Source: Pseudomonas bubulae (lineage in GTDB: Bacteria > Pseudomonadota > Gammaproteobacteria > Pseudomonadales > Pseudomonadaceae). Taken from it: a stretch of 64,000 nucleotides of DNA. The notes below the pieces were generated by a model. The model was not told the origin of the DNA. It saw only the letters and a program-made list of their open reading frames with translations, and did not search any database. Both the position numbers and the translations under genes were made by a program. This document shows positions 38,224 through 47,979 of the stretch, one piece after another; the stretch's first letter is position 1, and the number at the start of each line of letters is the position of its first letter. The stretch spans positions 1 through 64,000 of the forward strand of contig NZ_UYJA01000008.1 in the NCBI RefSeq assembly GCF_900618535.1, read 5' to 3'.

Positions 38224-40572
38224 ATGGACATAAAACTCACCCACCGCCTGTCTTTCAAGCAAGCCAAACTGACTGTGCTGGTCGGTCTGATATTGGGGAC
38301 CCTGCTTAGCCTGCTGCAAATCGGCATCGATTATGCCAGTGAAAACGCCGCCATCGATCGCGAAATCCAGTCGCTACTCGAGATCAGTCACAACCCGGCA
38401 TCACGCATTGCCTACAACCTTGATTCGGAGCTTGCCCAAGAGCTTTTGCAAGGGCTGGTGCGCTCACCGGCGATCACCGCCGCACAACTGCTCGACAACG
38501 ACTATCTGGTGCTCTCGGCGGTGCAGGATCTGCCTGAAACCGGCCGTTATCGGGCGCTGAGCGACTCTCTGTTCGGTGCCAACCGCTCATTTGACCAGCG
38601 ACTGTACTTCAATCACCTCCCCGAACAAAGCATGGGGGTCTTGCACCTTGAGGTGGATACCTACCCCTTCGGCAAGCGGTTTTTGCAGCGGGCGGAAGTC
38701 ACACTGCTCAGCGGTTTTATTCGCAGCATCGTGCTCACCTTTATTCTTCTGGGCCTGTTTTACGTCATGCTGACCAAGCCGCTGGTGCGAGTGATTCGTG
38801 AGATCAGCGATGGCAAGCCCGCAGATCCGGGGCAGTCGAAAGTGCACTGCCCCAGCGGTCACGAAAACGATGAAATTGGCGTACTGGTGAACGCTGCCAA
38901 TCAGCAGTTCGAGGCCATGGCCCGTGAAATGGAATACCGGCGCCGCGCCGAAAACACCCTGACCGAGTACCTGGCACAGCTGGAAACCATTGTTTCTGTG
39001 CGCACCCAGGAACTGGAGGCCAGCAACGAGCAACTGCGCCACTCCAATGAAGAGCTTGAGGCTGCGCGCACTACTGCCCTGGAAATGGCCCAGGCACGCT
39101 CAGCGTTTCTGGCCAATATGAGCCATGAAATACGCACCCCGCTCAATGGTTTGCTCGGGATGCTGGCGCTGTGCCTGGACAGCCCGCTGAATGCCGAGCA
39201 ACACCAGCAATTGTCGATTGCCCATGACTCCGGCAAGGTTCTGGTCGAGCTGCTCAATGACATTCTCGACCTGTCGAAATTCGACGCGGGCCAACTGGAG
39301 CTTGAACATATTGCCTTCGACCTCGGCACGCTGATCGAAGATACCGCCAACCTGCTGTCACAGAACGCCGCACCCAGCGTGGAACTGACCTGCCTGATCG
39401 ATCCGCAGTTTCCGGCACTGGTCATGGGGGACCCGACCCGGGTCCGACAGATCGTCAGCAATTTGTTGTCCAACGCGCTGAAATTCACCCGATTCGGGCG
39501 GGTGGATGTACGGCTCAGCGCGCAAGGCGATCAGGTACGTATCGAGGTTTGCGACACCGGCATCGGCATCGCCCAGGAGGCCCAGGCCAGAATTTTCAGC
39601 CCCTTCACTCAGGCAGAGGCCGGCATCACCCGCCAGTATGGTGGCACCGGGCTTGGTCTGACCCTGACCAACAGTCTGTGCGCAGTCATGCACGGACGCC
39701 TGACCATCAGCTCGGAAGTCGGTTTTGGCAGCCAGTTCTGCGCCGAACTCCCCCTGCCCTGCCATACCCCCGCCATCCAGCCAAAGCCGTTGTCCGGCCG
39801 GGTTATTGTGGTGAGTGCAGCGAGCAGCGGGCTGAGCGAAATGCTTGGCAGTTTTTTGCCCCTGTGGGGGCTGGACTACACACGCTACTCCCAGGACGAC
39901 TCACTGACCGACACCCATCCACAGTTACTGATTACCGACTGTGCCGAGTGCCTGTTTGGCCTGCGCCCGGCCATCAGTGCGCCGATCCTGCTGGTGACCG
40001 CGTATGGCAACTTTATGCCCGGTGACCAGGTCAATGCGCTGGCACCCCTGCAACAAAAAGCCCGGCCCCTGTCGCGTCAGGCACTGTACAAGACCTTGCA
40101 ACATTTGTTGCTCAAGGACGACAGCGAGGTACAGGGCACTCAAACCGTGAATACTCCTGCGGTACACCGCGCGCGAATCCTGCTGGTCGAAGACAATCCG
40201 GTCAACCAGCTGGTGGCCAAGGGCATGTTGAGCAAGCTGGGCTGTGAAGTGGTGGTTGCGAGCCACGGCGGCGAGGCGCTGAGTCGGCTGGAGCAGAAGA
40301 CCTTTGACCTGGTGTTGATGGACTGCAACATGCCAGTCATGGATGGCTACGAAGCCACACGGCAAATCCGCCATCGCGGGCGCTGGCCCAAGTTGCCCAT
40401 CGTCGCCCTGACCGCCAATGCCATGCCCGAAGAGCGTGAGCGCTGCCGTTCGGCGGGGATGAACGATTATCTGGCCAAGCCGTTTCGGCGCGAAGAGCTG
40501 GCGGCGTTGATTGAGGTATGGGTGCCGCAAAGGCGAGACAGAGACACCAACCGTGTTGCCGCCGACGAGTAG
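38224..40572 (+). CDS. sagS: Hybrid sensor histidine kinase/response regulator, SagS-like
   Basis: 782 residues from the ATG at 38224 (MDIKLTHRLSFKQAK), preferred over a TTG 63 bases upstream because relatives start here. Two membrane helices (about 16-36 and 160-180) flank a periplasmic HmsP-like sensor. A coiled coil at about 235-290 precedes HisKA with His301 (MSHEIRTPLNGLLG), HATPase (LLSNALKF, DTGIGIA, GGTGLGLTL), a degenerate receiver (about 520-625, no intact acidic pocket) and a true receiver with Asp700 (LMDCNMPVMDGYE). SagS of P. aeruginosa switches motile/sessile growth and drug tolerance through HptB and BfiSR. The downstream order gpx-msrB-alaA-htpX-tpm matches the SagS locus there, though ospR is absent between. 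Confidence 0.78.
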   Translation: MDIKLTHRLSFKQAKLTVLVGLILGTLLSLLQIGIDYASENAAIDREIQSLLEISHNPASRIAYNLDSELAQELLQGLVRSPAITAAQLLDNDYLVLSAVQDLPETGRYRALSDSLFGANRSFDQRLYFNHLPEQSMGVLHLEVDTYPFGKRFLQRAEVTLLSGFIRSIVLTFILLGLFYVMLTKPLVRVIREISDGKPADPGQSKVHCPSGHENDEIGVLVNAANQQFEAMAREMEYRRRAENTLTEYLAQLETIVSVRTQELEASNEQLRHSNEELEAARTTALEMAQARSAFLANMSHEIRTPLNGLLGMLALCLDSPLNAEQHQQLSIAHDSGKVLVELLNDILDLSKFDAGQLELEHIAFDLGTLIEDTANLLSQNAAPSVELTCLIDPQFPALVMGDPTRVRQIVSNLLSNALKFTRFGRVDVRLSAQGDQVRIEVCDTGIGIAQEAQARIFSPFTQAEAGITRQYGGTGLGLTLTNSLCAVMHGRLTISSEVGFGSQFCAELPLPCHTPAIQPKPLSGRVIVVSAASSGLSEMLGSFLPLWGLDYTRYSQDDSLTDTHPQLLITDCAECLFGLRPAISAPILLVTAYGNFMPGDQVNALAPLQQKARPLSRQALYKTLQHLLLKDDSEVQGTQTVNTPAVHRARILLVEDNPVNQLVAKGMLSKLGCEVVVASHGGEALSRLEQKTFDLVLMDCNMPVMDGYEATRQIRHRGRWPKLPIVALTANAMPEERERCRSAGMNDYLAKPFRREELAALIEVWVPQRRDRDTNRVAADE

Positions 40573-40575
40573 AAC

Positions 40576-40705
40576 GAGGCCGCGATCGAGCGCGAAGCGG
40601 TCGCAAAATGATGCACCAGGGTGCACCAGACAGACACGGTTTGCAGGATTTGCGACGGCTGCGCCGCCGATCGCAGCCTCGTACCACTCGTCACCGGCTA
40701 CAGAT
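40576..40705. repeat. Dispersed intergenic repeat with inverted ends
   Basis: Ends GAGGCCGCGATCG (40576) and CGATCGCAGCCTC (40668-40680) are near inverted copies, and the tail includes a CACTCGTCACCGGCTAC segment. This resembles the long Pseudomonas extragenic repeats. It lies between convergent sagS and gpx. Confidence 0.6.
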
Positions 40706-40714
40706 AGAGCGATT

Positions 40715-41200
40715 TTAACCCAGTAACGCTTCGATATCGGCCTTGAGCGCCTCAGGCTTGGTGGTCGGGGCATAGCGCTTTACGCTTTTGCCATCGCCAC
40801 TGACCAGGAATTTGGTGAAGTTCCATTTGATTCCCTGCGAGCCCAACAGCCCTGGCGCACGCCTCTTGAGCTGGACAAACAACGGATGAGCCTGTGGGCC
40901 ATTGACCTCGACCTTCTTGAACAGCGGGAAGCTCACACCAAAATTCAGCTCGCAAAACCCGGAAATGGCCGCTTCGTCGCCCGGCTCCTGCTTGCCAAAC
41001 TGGTTACAGGGGAAGCCCAGAATCACCAGCCCCTGATCCCTGTACTGCTGCCACAACGCCTCCAGCCCTTTGTACTGCGGAGTAAAGCCGCACTTGCTGG
41101 CCGTATTGACCACCAGCAGCGCCTTGCCGCCGAAATCGCCAAGGGCCTTTTGCTCACCGACCAGTGTGGTACAGGCAATATCGAGCAGGTTATCGTTCAT
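40715..41200 (-). CDS. Glutathione peroxidase-like thiol peroxidase
   Basis: 161 residues, thioredoxin fold. Reduces H2O2 and organic peroxides, in bacteria usually with thioredoxin. Peroxidatic Cys at about residue 37 (NTASKCGFTPQ), Cys65 and Gln67 in FPCNQFGKQEPG, and Trp-Asn in KWNFTKFLV complete the tetrad. It lies 17 bases downstream of msrB, a likely oxidative-damage operon. In P. aeruginosa the MarR-type OspR gene sits next to this gene; it is missing here. Confidence 0.93.
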   Translation of the reverse strand: MNDNLLDIACTTLVGEQKALGDFGGKALLVVNTASKCGFTPQYKGLEALWQQYRDQGLVILGFPCNQFGKQEPGDEAAISGFCELNFGVSFPLFKKVEVNGPQAHPLFVQLKRRAPGLLGSQGIKWNFTKFLVSGDGKSVKRYAPTTKPEALKADIEALLG

Positions 41201-41217
41201 GGCAACACCTCAAAAAG

Positions 41218-41613
41218 TCAGACGCGAGGGACCAGGTCCAGGCACACCGAGTTGATACAGTAGCGCAGCCCGGTCGGGGGCGGACCGTCAGGGAACACAT
41301 GGCCCAGATGCGCATCACATTTGGCGCAGACCACTTCGGTACGCACCATGCCGTGGCTGACGTCACGGATCTCGACCATCGCACTGTCGCCAATGGGCCG
41401 GGAAAAGCTCGGCCAGCCGCAGCCAGAGTCAAACTTGGCGCGGGAGTCAAACAGCGGCGCGTTGCAGCAGATACAGTGATAGACACCGTCAGTTTTGGTG
41501 GCGTTGTATTTCCCCGAAAACGGCCGTTCGGTGCCTTTGAGGCGGCACACGTTGTATTGCTCCGGGTCGAGCATGGCCTTCCATTCGTCCAGGGTTTTGT
41601 TCAACTTTTCCAT
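41218..41613 (-). CDS. msrB: Peptide-methionine (R)-S-oxide reductase MsrB
   Basis: 131 residues from the ATG at 41613; a frame extension upstream is not family-like. Repairs Met-R-sulfoxide in proteins. The zinc site is formed by Cys47/Cys50 (CICC) and Cys96/Cys99 (CAKC), and the catalytic Cys is about residue 119 in GLRYCINSV. Also GCGWPSF and [10 protein letters not shown]. First gene of the msrB-gpx pair, divergent from alaA. Confidence 0.95.
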   Translation of the reverse strand: MEKLNKTLDEWKAMLDPEQYNVCRLKGTERPFSGKYNATKTDGVYHCICCNAPLFDSRAKFDSGCGWPSFSRPIGDSAMVEIRDVSHGMVRTEVVCAKCDAHLGHVFPDGPPPTGLRYCINSVCLDLVPRV

Positions 41614-41835
41614 GGTTCTGCCTCTGTCACTGAAAAACCCCGACCGGTGGCTTTTCCAGGGATCGGGTGGCACGTATGATTGCGCCTCGTTAATCACCAG
41701 TCTGGCACCCGCCCTAGCTGCATTCAAACGGATTCTTGAAGCAAAGCGGTGTTAGCCACTGTGTGCAAACACAGAATTTCCCAGTGCAGTGGTCATCACA
41801 TCGCCTGGATCGTTCATTTTCGGGATCACATCGCC

Positions 41836-43047
41836 ATGCAGGTCAGCAAATCAAACAAGCTCGCCAACGTCTGTTATGACATTCGCGGCCCGGTGCTCAA
41901 GCACGCCAAACGACTGGAGGAGGAAGGCCATCGCATCCTCAAGCTGAACATCGGCAACCCGGCACCTTTTGGTTTTGAAGCGCCGGACGAAATCCTCCAG
42001 GACGTGATCCGCAACCTGCCGACAGCCCAGGGCTACAGCGACTCCAAAGGCCTGTTCAGCGCCCGCAAGGCAGTCATGCAGTACTACCAGCAAAAGCAGG
42101 TGGAAGGTGTCGGCATCGAAGACATCTACCTGGGCAACGGCGTGTCCGAGCTGATCGTGATGTCGCTGCAGGCGCTGCTCAACAATGGCGACGAAGTTCT
42201 CGTACCAGCACCGGACTACCCGCTGTGGACCGCTGCCGTGACGCTGGCTGGCGGCCATCCGGTGCACTACCTGTGCGACGAGCAAGCCAACTGGTGGCCT
42301 GATCTTGAGGACATAAAAGCCAGGATCACTCCAAACACCAAAGCCATGGTCATCATCAACCCGAACAACCCGACGGGTGCGGTGTACTCCAAGGAAGTCC
42401 TGCTGGGCATGCTCGAGATTGCCCGCCAGCACAATCTGGTGGTGTTCTCGGACGAGATCTACGACAAGATCCTCTACGACGACGCGGTGCATATCTGCAC
42501 CGCTTCACTGGCCCCTGACGTGTTGTGCCTGACCTTCAACGGCCTGTCCAAGTCGTACCGGGTTGCGGGTTTCCGCTCGGGCTGGATTGCCATCTCCGGG
42601 CCCAAGCAAAACGCTCAGGGCTATATCGAAGGCATCGACATGCTGGCCAACATGCGCCTGTGCGCCAACGTGCCCAGCCAGCACGCCATTCAAACCGCAT
42701 TGGGCGGCTACCAGAGCATCAATGATCTGGTACTGCCCAACGGACGCCTCCTTGAGCAACGGAACCGCACCTGGGAACTGCTCAACGCGATCCCCGGTGT
42801 CAGTTGCGTGAAACCGATGGGGGCGTTGTATGCGTTCCCGCGTATCGACCCGAAAGTGTGCCCGATCCTCAACGACGAGAAATTCGTGCTGGACCTCCTG
42901 CTCTCGGAAAAACTGCTGGTGGTACAAGGTACCGCCTTCAACTGGCCGTGGCCGGATCACTTCCGTGTCGTGACCCTGCCTCGTGTCGACGAGCTGGACA
43001 TGGCCATTGGCCGGATCGGTAACTTTCTGAAGACTTATCGTCAGTAG
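41836..43047 (+). CDS. alaA: Alanine aminotransferase, AlaA type (PLP aminotransferase class I)
   Basis: 403 residues from the ATG at 41836. Transfers an amino group between glutamate and pyruvate to make alanine; AlaA type rather than aspartate aminotransferase. Schiff-base Lys at about residue 239 (GLSKSYRVAGFRSGW), NPNNPTGAVYSK and the Asp of FSDEIYDKI that contacts PLP. Begins VSKSNKLANVCYDIRGPV as in AlaA. A 14-bp hairpin follows the stop. Confidence 0.93.
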   Translation: MQVSKSNKLANVCYDIRGPVLKHAKRLEEEGHRILKLNIGNPAPFGFEAPDEILQDVIRNLPTAQGYSDSKGLFSARKAVMQYYQQKQVEGVGIEDIYLGNGVSELIVMSLQALLNNGDEVLVPAPDYPLWTAAVTLAGGHPVHYLCDEQANWWPDLEDIKARITPNTKAMVIINPNNPTGAVYSKEVLLGMLEIARQHNLVVFSDEIYDKILYDDAVHICTASLAPDVLCLTFNGLSKSYRVAGFRSGWIAISGPKQNAQGYIEGIDMLANMRLCANVPSQHAIQTALGGYQSINDLVLPNGRLLEQRNRTWELLNAIPGVSCVKPMGALYAFPRIDPKVCPILNDEKFVLDLLLSEKLLVVQGTAFNWPWPDHFRVVTLPRVDELDMAIGRIGNFLKTYRQ

Positions 43048-43054
43048 TTTCTGA

Positions 43055-43091
43055 ACATGTTGTGCGACCAATCAAAAGTCGCACAACATGT
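43055..43091. terminator. 14-bp perfect hairpin after alaA
   Basis: ACATGTTGTGCGAC pairs with GTCGCACAACATGT around a nine-base loop. No T-run follows, so it may be a processing or rho-assisted signal rather than an intrinsic terminator. Confidence 0.6.
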
Positions 43092-43286
43092 GTCTGATGA
43101 AACATTCTTCATTCTGCGTCTTTACGGACCTCCCCCGCCTTCAATAGCCTCATGAAAACCATAAAGCCCTTTATTTACTGGCGCTCAGTGGAACTTCTGG
43201 CCAAAAAAAACGCTCCTTCATATTAGGAAATTCCCAGCAAACTACTAAAATCAGGCTGCAGGACACAGTTTGAAATAGTCACCTGG

Positions 43287-43315
43287 TTGAATAGCCTGTG
43301 GCAGCACCTTATATA
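43287..43315 (+). promoter_or_regulatory. htpX promoter candidate
   Basis: TTGAAT (43287-43292), a 17-base spacer and TATATA (43310-43315) match a sigma-70 promoter. The overlapping GTTGAA...CCTTATAT also loosely fits the heat-shock sigma-32 pattern expected for htpX. Confidence 0.5.
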
Positions 43316-43360
43316 CCCCGCATACGGCAACACCCTTAAGACGAGGAGATTCATACAACC

Positions 43361-44248
43361 ATGATGCGCATTCTGCTGTTTTTGGCCACTAACCTGGCGG
43401 TCGTGCTGATTGCCAGCATCACCCTGAGCCTGTTCGGCTTTGACGGGTTCATGGCGGCCAACGGGGTTGATCTGAACCTCAGTCAGCTGTTGGTGTTCTG
43501 TGCGGTCTTTGGTTTTGCAGGGTCTCTGTTCTCGCTATTCATATCCAAATGGATGGCGAAGATGAGCACCAGCACCCAGGTGATTACACAACCTCGTACT
43601 CGTCATGAACAATGGTTGATGCAAACCGTTGAACAACTGTCCCGCGAAGCCGGGATCAAGATGCCTGAAGTGGGGATTTTCCCGGCATACGAGGCTAACG
43701 CCTTTGCCACGGGCTGGAATAAAAACGATGCACTGGTCGCAGTCAGCCAGGGCTTGCTCGAGCGTTTTTCGCCCGATGAAGTAAAAGCGGTACTGGCCCA
43801 CGAAATCGGCCACGTTGCCAACGGCGACATGGTCACCCTGGCGCTGGTGCAGGGCGTGGTGAACACCTTTGTCATGTTCTTTGCCCGGATCATCGGCAAC
43901 TTTGTCGACAAGGTGGTGTTCAAGAACGACGAGGGCCGCGGCATTGCCTACTACGTTGCGACCATCTTCGCCGAACTGGTCCTGGGTTTCCTCGCCAGCG
44001 CCATTGTTATGTGGTTCTCGCGTAAACGTGAATTCCGGGCTGACGAAGCCGGTGCACAGCTCGCCGGCACCTCGGCAATGATCAGCGCCCTGCAGCGCTT
44101 GCGCTCCGAGCAGGGTCTGCCGGTGCACATGCCGGACACCATGGCGGCTTTCGGCATCAACGGCGGCCTCAAACAAGGCCTGGCGCGGATGTTCATGAGC
44201 CACCCGCCACTGGAAGAACGTATCGACGCACTGCGTCGCCGCGGCTAA
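43361..44248 (+). CDS. htpX: Membrane metalloprotease HtpX
   Basis: 295 residues. Zinc protease of the inner membrane that degrades misfolded membrane proteins together with FtsH; envelope and heat stress regulated in other bacteria. N-terminal helices (about 4-25 and 42-62), the zinc motif HEIGH at 147-151, two further helices (about 155-175 and 195-215) and the third ligand Glu in [18 protein letters not shown] ribosome site. A terminator follows the stop. Confidence 0.95.
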   Translation: MMRILLFLATNLAVVLIASITLSLFGFDGFMAANGVDLNLSQLLVFCAVFGFAGSLFSLFISKWMAKMSTSTQVITQPRTRHEQWLMQTVEQLSREAGIKMPEVGIFPAYEANAFATGWNKNDALVAVSQGLLERFSPDEVKAVLAHEIGHVANGDMVTLALVQGVVNTFVMFFARIIGNFVDKVVFKNDEGRGIAYYVATIFAELVLGFLASAIVMWFSRKREFRADEAGAQLAGTSAMISALQRLRSEQGLPVHMPDTMAAFGINGGLKQGLARMFMSHPPLEERIDALRRRG

Positions 44249-44263
44249 CCCCACGGCAAACAT

Positions 44264-44292
44264 AAAAAGGGCGACCCAGGTCGCCCTTTTTT
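44264..44292. terminator. Bidirectional terminator between htpX and tpm
   Basis: AAAAAGGGCGACC pairs with GGTCGCCCTTTTTT around a two-base loop. Confidence 0.9.
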
Positions 44293-44308
44293 GTGCCCGG
44301 GTTTTGCT

Positions 44309-44968
44309 TCAGGCGATTTTGCTCAGGCGATACACTCGCTCCACCAGTCGCGTCACACCGCCCTTGAGGAACTTCCACTCCTGATCGAGTACATCCGGCT
44401 GCTCGAGCACTTCCAGCGCCCAGGCAGGCGACAGCAGGCTTTGTACCTCGGCGTCCGGCACCGAGAACGGCGGGCCGTTCATTTGCGACTGATCGTAATC
44501 CAGGGTAATCAACAGCCCCCGACAGCCTGGCGGCAGAATCCGGCTCAGGTGCCGAGCATAGGCCGCACGCATCTCGGGAGGGAATGCGATGGTTGCAGCG
44601 CGGTCATACAACCCCACACAGGAGGCCAGGTCAGCCTCAGTCAGGGCAAACACATCACCGCAGAGGATCTTCACAGGACCCGCCTCGTACACCTTGAAGG
44701 CGCCCTGCTGACGAATCTGTGGCTCGACCTGTTGTTCACTGAAAAACTGCTCCACGGCCGTCTGCGTCAGCTCCACGCCCAGCACTTCATGACCGTTGGC
44801 CGCCAGCCAGCTCATATCCAGGCTTTTGCCGCATAGCGGCACCAGCACACGACCGCCCTCCTCCACCCCCAGTGCCGGCCAAAGGCGCTGAAGGTAAGGG
44901 TTGACCTGCGACAGGTGAAAGCCAATCTGATTGCGATCCCAGCGGTCGTGCCAAAATTCGGGCTGCAT
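44309..44968 (-). CDS. tpm: Thiopurine S-methyltransferase
   Basis: 219 residues. SAM-dependent methylation of thiopurines, and in pseudomonads of selenium and tellurium oxyanions, giving resistance. Begins [19 protein letters not shown] with the Trp/Phe-rich entry, SAM loop [24 protein letters not shown]-type [13 protein letters not shown] and the YDRAA motif. Converges with htpX as in the P. aeruginosa gene order. Confidence 0.94.
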   Translation of the reverse strand: MQPEFWHDRWDRNQIGFHLSQVNPYLQRLWPALGVEEGGRVLVPLCGKSLDMSWLAANGHEVLGVELTQTAVEQFFSEQQVEPQIRQQGAFKVYEAGPVKILCGDVFALTEADLASCVGLYDRAATIAFPPEMRAAYARHLSRILPPGCRGLLITLDYDQSQMNGPPFSVPDAEVQSLLSPAWALEVLEQPDVLDQEWKFLKGGVTRLVERVYRLSKIA

Positions 44969-45069
44969 GATTCACCTTTAAATTCGATAGATAAGCACTA
45001 AAACTTATATTGGATTTAGATCAATGATCAGGATGAAGATGATGCATCTCAACTTCGAGGACATCTTTC

Positions 45070-45837
45070 ATGCTCCCCAGCCTGTTTATCTCCCACGGCT
45101 CCCCCATGCTAGCACTGGAACCGGGCGCCAGTGGCCCGGCGCTCAAACGCCTGGCGGCCGAACTGCCGCGCCCCAAGGCCATAGTGCTGGTGTCTGCGCA
45201 CTGGGAAAGCCCCGACCTGCGGGTCGCCAGCCACCCGTCACCGGAAACCTGGCATGACTTTGGCGGCTTCCCGCCAGCACTGTTTGCCGTGCAATACCCT
45301 GCGCCCGGCGACCCGAAGTTGGCCGCGAACATTGTGGAATTGCTGGCAGACAACGGCTTGCCGGCGCGACTGGACGCCAGACGCCCTTTTGACCATGGCG
45401 CCTGGGTGCCACTGTCCTTGATGTACCCGGATGCGGATATCCCGGTGGTGCAGGTTTCGTTGCCCAGCCAGTTGGGCCCGGCGGGCCAGACCAGGGTAGG
45501 CCATGCACTGGCGGTCTTGCGCAGCGAGGGGATTCTGGTCATCGGCTCGGGCAGCATCACCCACAACCTGCGCGAACTGGACTGGCACGCAGGCCCTGAG
45601 AGCATTGAACCCTGGGCCAAGGCGTTTCGTGACTGGATGATCGACAAACTGGCGGCTGATGACGAAACCGCGCTGCATGCCTACCGCACACAGGCGCCTT
45701 TCGCCGCTAAAAACCACCCCAGCGACGAGCACCTGCTGCCGTTGTATTTTGCCCGTGCCGCGGGCGGCCAGTTCAGCATTGCCCACCAGGGCTGGACACT
45801 GGGTGCGTTGGGGATGGATATCTACCGGTTTGGCTAG
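45070..45837 (+). CDS. DODA-type extradiol ring-cleavage dioxygenase
   Basis: 255 residues. Class III extradiol dioxygenase family (E. coli YgiD, plant DODA), opening catechol rings such as DOPA; real substrate unknown. Metal and active-site His residues: ISHGSPML (about 9), VSAHWES (about 44), FDHGAWVPL, and NHPSDEHLLPL. GAGGAC ribosome site. Divergent from tpm, with a terminator after the stop. Confidence 0.9.
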   Translation: MLPSLFISHGSPMLALEPGASGPALKRLAAELPRPKAIVLVSAHWESPDLRVASHPSPETWHDFGGFPPALFAVQYPAPGDPKLAANIVELLADNGLPARLDARRPFDHGAWVPLSLMYPDADIPVVQVSLPSQLGPAGQTRVGHALAVLRSEGILVIGSGSITHNLRELDWHAGPESIEPWAKAFRDWMIDKLAADDETALHAYRTQAPFAAKNHPSDEHLLPLYFARAAGGQFSIAHQGWTLGALGMDIYRFG

Positions 45838-45878
45838 CGCCCCGCTCCCATAAAGGCCAGCAAATACAAATCCCGGAC

Positions 45879-45912
45879 AAAAAAAATCCCCGCACCAGGC
45901 GGGGATTTTTTT
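45879..45912. terminator. Bidirectional terminator
   Basis: A-run, ATCCCCGC / GCGGGGAT stem and T-run, between the dioxygenase and the DEAD helicase. Confidence 0.9.
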
Positions 45913-45936
45913 AGCGATCAATCACTGCAGGAGTGA

Positions 45937-47607
45937 TTAATCTTCGCGGTAGCGACGCAGTTTCAACTGCTTGCCAGCAACGCGGGTGTCTTTCAGTTTG
46001 GCCAGCAAACCTTCCAGACCGGCTTCCGGCAGTTCTACCAGGCTGAAGCTGTCACGCACCTGGATGCGACCGATAGCTTCACGAGCCAGACCACCCTCGT
46101 TGAGGATAGCGCCCAGCAGGTTCTTGGCAGCGATACCGTCACGCGCACCCAGCGCGGTACGGCAACGTGCACGGCCTTCAGCCAATGGAACCGGAGCACG
46201 ACGCTCGCGATCACCACGATCAGGACGGTCACCCGAACGCTCGGAACGCTCACGCGGTGCACTGTTAGGCACCAGTGGACGTTCACGCTCGATGGCTGCC
46301 AGGGTCAGGGCCTGACCGTTGGTTGCCTTGCGCAGCAGAGCAGCGGCCAGGGCACGCGGGCTGCAGCCGATATCGGCAATCAGGCGATCCAGCAGATCAC
46401 CGTGAGTCGATTCAGCGTCAGCGACCAGCGGCGTCAGGCTGTTGGTCAACTTCTTGATGCGGGCATCAAGAACAGCCTGGGCATCCGGCAGACGGACTTC
46501 CGCAACTTTCTGACCGGTTACACGCTCGATCACTTGCAGCATGCGGCGCTCACGCGGAGTCACCAGCAGCAGTGCGCGACCTTCGCGACCGGCACGGCCA
46601 GTACGGCCGATACGGTGAACGTAGGACTCTGGATCGTAAGGCATGTCAACGTTGAACACGTGAGTGATACGTGGAACATCAAGACCACGTGCCGCTACGT
46701 CGGTTGCCACAACGATGTCCAGACGGCCATCCTTGAGCGAGTCGATAACGCGCTCACGCTGGTTCTGGGCAATGTCACCGTTCAGCGCAGCAGCTTTGTA
46801 GCCTTTGGCTTCAAGGGCGCTGGCCAGATCCAGGGTCGCTTGCTTGGTGCGAACGAACATGATCAGGGCGTCGAAATCTTCAACTTCCAGCAGGCTCAAT
46901 ACAGCCGAGGTCTTCTGGTCAGCGTGAACCAACAGGTGAGCCTGTTCGATCGCGGTAACGGTCTGAGTCTTGGTCTGGATCTTCACGTGTTGCGGATCGC
47001 GCAGATGGCGTTCGGCAATGGCACGGATCGACTGCGGCAAGGTTGCCGAGAACAATACGGTCTGACGGGTTGGCGGAAGTGCCTTGAAGATAACTTCAAG
47101 ATCGTCCATGAAACCCAGTTTCAACATTTCGTCAGCTTCGTCCAGAACCAGGTGGTTCACGGTCGACAGCACTTTTTCGTCACGACGCAGGTGGTCGCAC
47201 AGACGGCCCGGAGTGGCGACAACGATCTGTGCGCCATTACGGATTGCTTTCAGTTGTGGACCCATAGGGGCGCCGCCGTAAACGGCCACAACGGTAACGC
47301 CCGGCATTTGCTTGGCGTAGGTTTCGAAAGCGGTTGCTACTTGCAGCGCCAACTCACGGGTTGGCGCCAGGATCAGGGCTTGCGGCTCGCGCTTAGCAGG
47401 ATCGATGCGGTGCAGGATCGGCAGGGCGAACGCGGCGGTTTTACCCGTACCGGTTTGCGCCTGACCAATCATGTCGTGACCGGCCATGATGATCGGGATC
47501 GATTGCTGCTGAATAGCCGAAGGTTCTTCGTAGCCAGTCGCGATGACAGCAGAAAGAATGTTCGGATTAAGATTAAAAGCGGCGAAGCCGCCGGTTTCCT
47601 GGGTCAT
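45937..47607 (-). CDS. deaD: DEAD-box RNA helicase, CsdA/DeaD type
   Basis: 556 residues from the ATG at 47607 (MTQETGGFAAFNL); a 17-codon upstream extension lacks conservation. ATP-dependent RNA helicase in ribosome assembly and mRNA decay, important in the cold. Motifs in order: Q motif (GYEEPSAIQQQSIP), Walker A AQTGTGKT, PTRELA, DEAD (VLDEADEML), SAT, HRIGRTGRAGR. An Arg/Asp/Glu-rich linker (about 450-475) leads to a C-terminal DbpA-like RNA-binding domain (about 480-556) as in CsdA. Confidence 0.93.
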   Translation of the reverse strand: MTQETGGFAAFNLNPNILSAVIATGYEEPSAIQQQSIPIIMAGHDMIGQAQTGTGKTAAFALPILHRIDPAKREPQALILAPTRELALQVATAFETYAKQMPGVTVVAVYGGAPMGPQLKAIRNGAQIVVATPGRLCDHLRRDEKVLSTVNHLVLDEADEMLKLGFMDDLEVIFKALPPTRQTVLFSATLPQSIRAIAERHLRDPQHVKIQTKTQTVTAIEQAHLLVHADQKTSAVLSLLEVEDFDALIMFVRTKQATLDLASALEAKGYKAAALNGDIAQNQRERVIDSLKDGRLDIVVATDVAARGLDVPRITHVFNVDMPYDPESYVHRIGRTGRAGREGRALLLVTPRERRMLQVIERVTGQKVAEVRLPDAQAVLDARIKKLTNSLTPLVADAESTHGDLLDRLIADIGCSPRALAAALLRKATNGQALTLAAIERERPLVPNSAPRERSERSGDRPDRGDRERRAPVPLAEGRARCRTALGARDGIAAKNLLGAILNEGGLAREAIGRIQVRDSFSLVELPEAGLEGLLAKLKDTRVAGKQLKLRRYRED

Positions 47608-47979
47608 GGGTCTGCCTCTAAGTGCATCCGCAAAGACCCATGCTCCAAAGCTGCGCATGCCGTGTAAGACTCAAGAGTCGCCCTGGCTGCTTTGTCGGCG
47701 GGGATTTGCGAAAACGTTTAAATGAATGGAGCGTTCAGGGTTGTCCGCGAAACGGACGAGCAGCCGAAGCGTGCTTCGGGAAATGCGACACCTAAACGTG
47801 GCCCGGCTAAAGGCCGGCGCGCACTATACCGGATTTATCAAAAAAAAGAAGGGGTTTTTTGCCACAAAATCGTCTGTATCCCTCTGTGGACCGGGCTTTA
47901 ACGTTTTTTTTCGTCCTTGAAAAAGCTTTTCGTGCCGGGCCACTCTGGGTGAAACGCTAAAACGTTTCACCGCTTGGCA
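47608..47979. other. 372-base gap upstream of the DEAD helicase
   Basis: No credible ORF. Cold-induced mRNAs such as csdA often have long 5' leaders; this length is compatible, but no defined motif (cold box) is readable. An A-run and T-run near 47,838-47,860 may be part of a terminator for the downstream-facing gene. Confidence 0.4.

Larger units (their letters stand above)
43048..43360. other. 313-base gap between alaA and htpX
   Basis: Holds the alaA hairpin, about 170 bases of low-information AT-rich DNA, and the htpX promoter at 43287-43315. No ORF. Confidence 0.5.

Noticed and set aside
46402-47667. 421-codon plus-strand frame within the DEAD helicase gene
   Set aside because: Antisense shadow of a strongly conserved helicase, with no family motifs.
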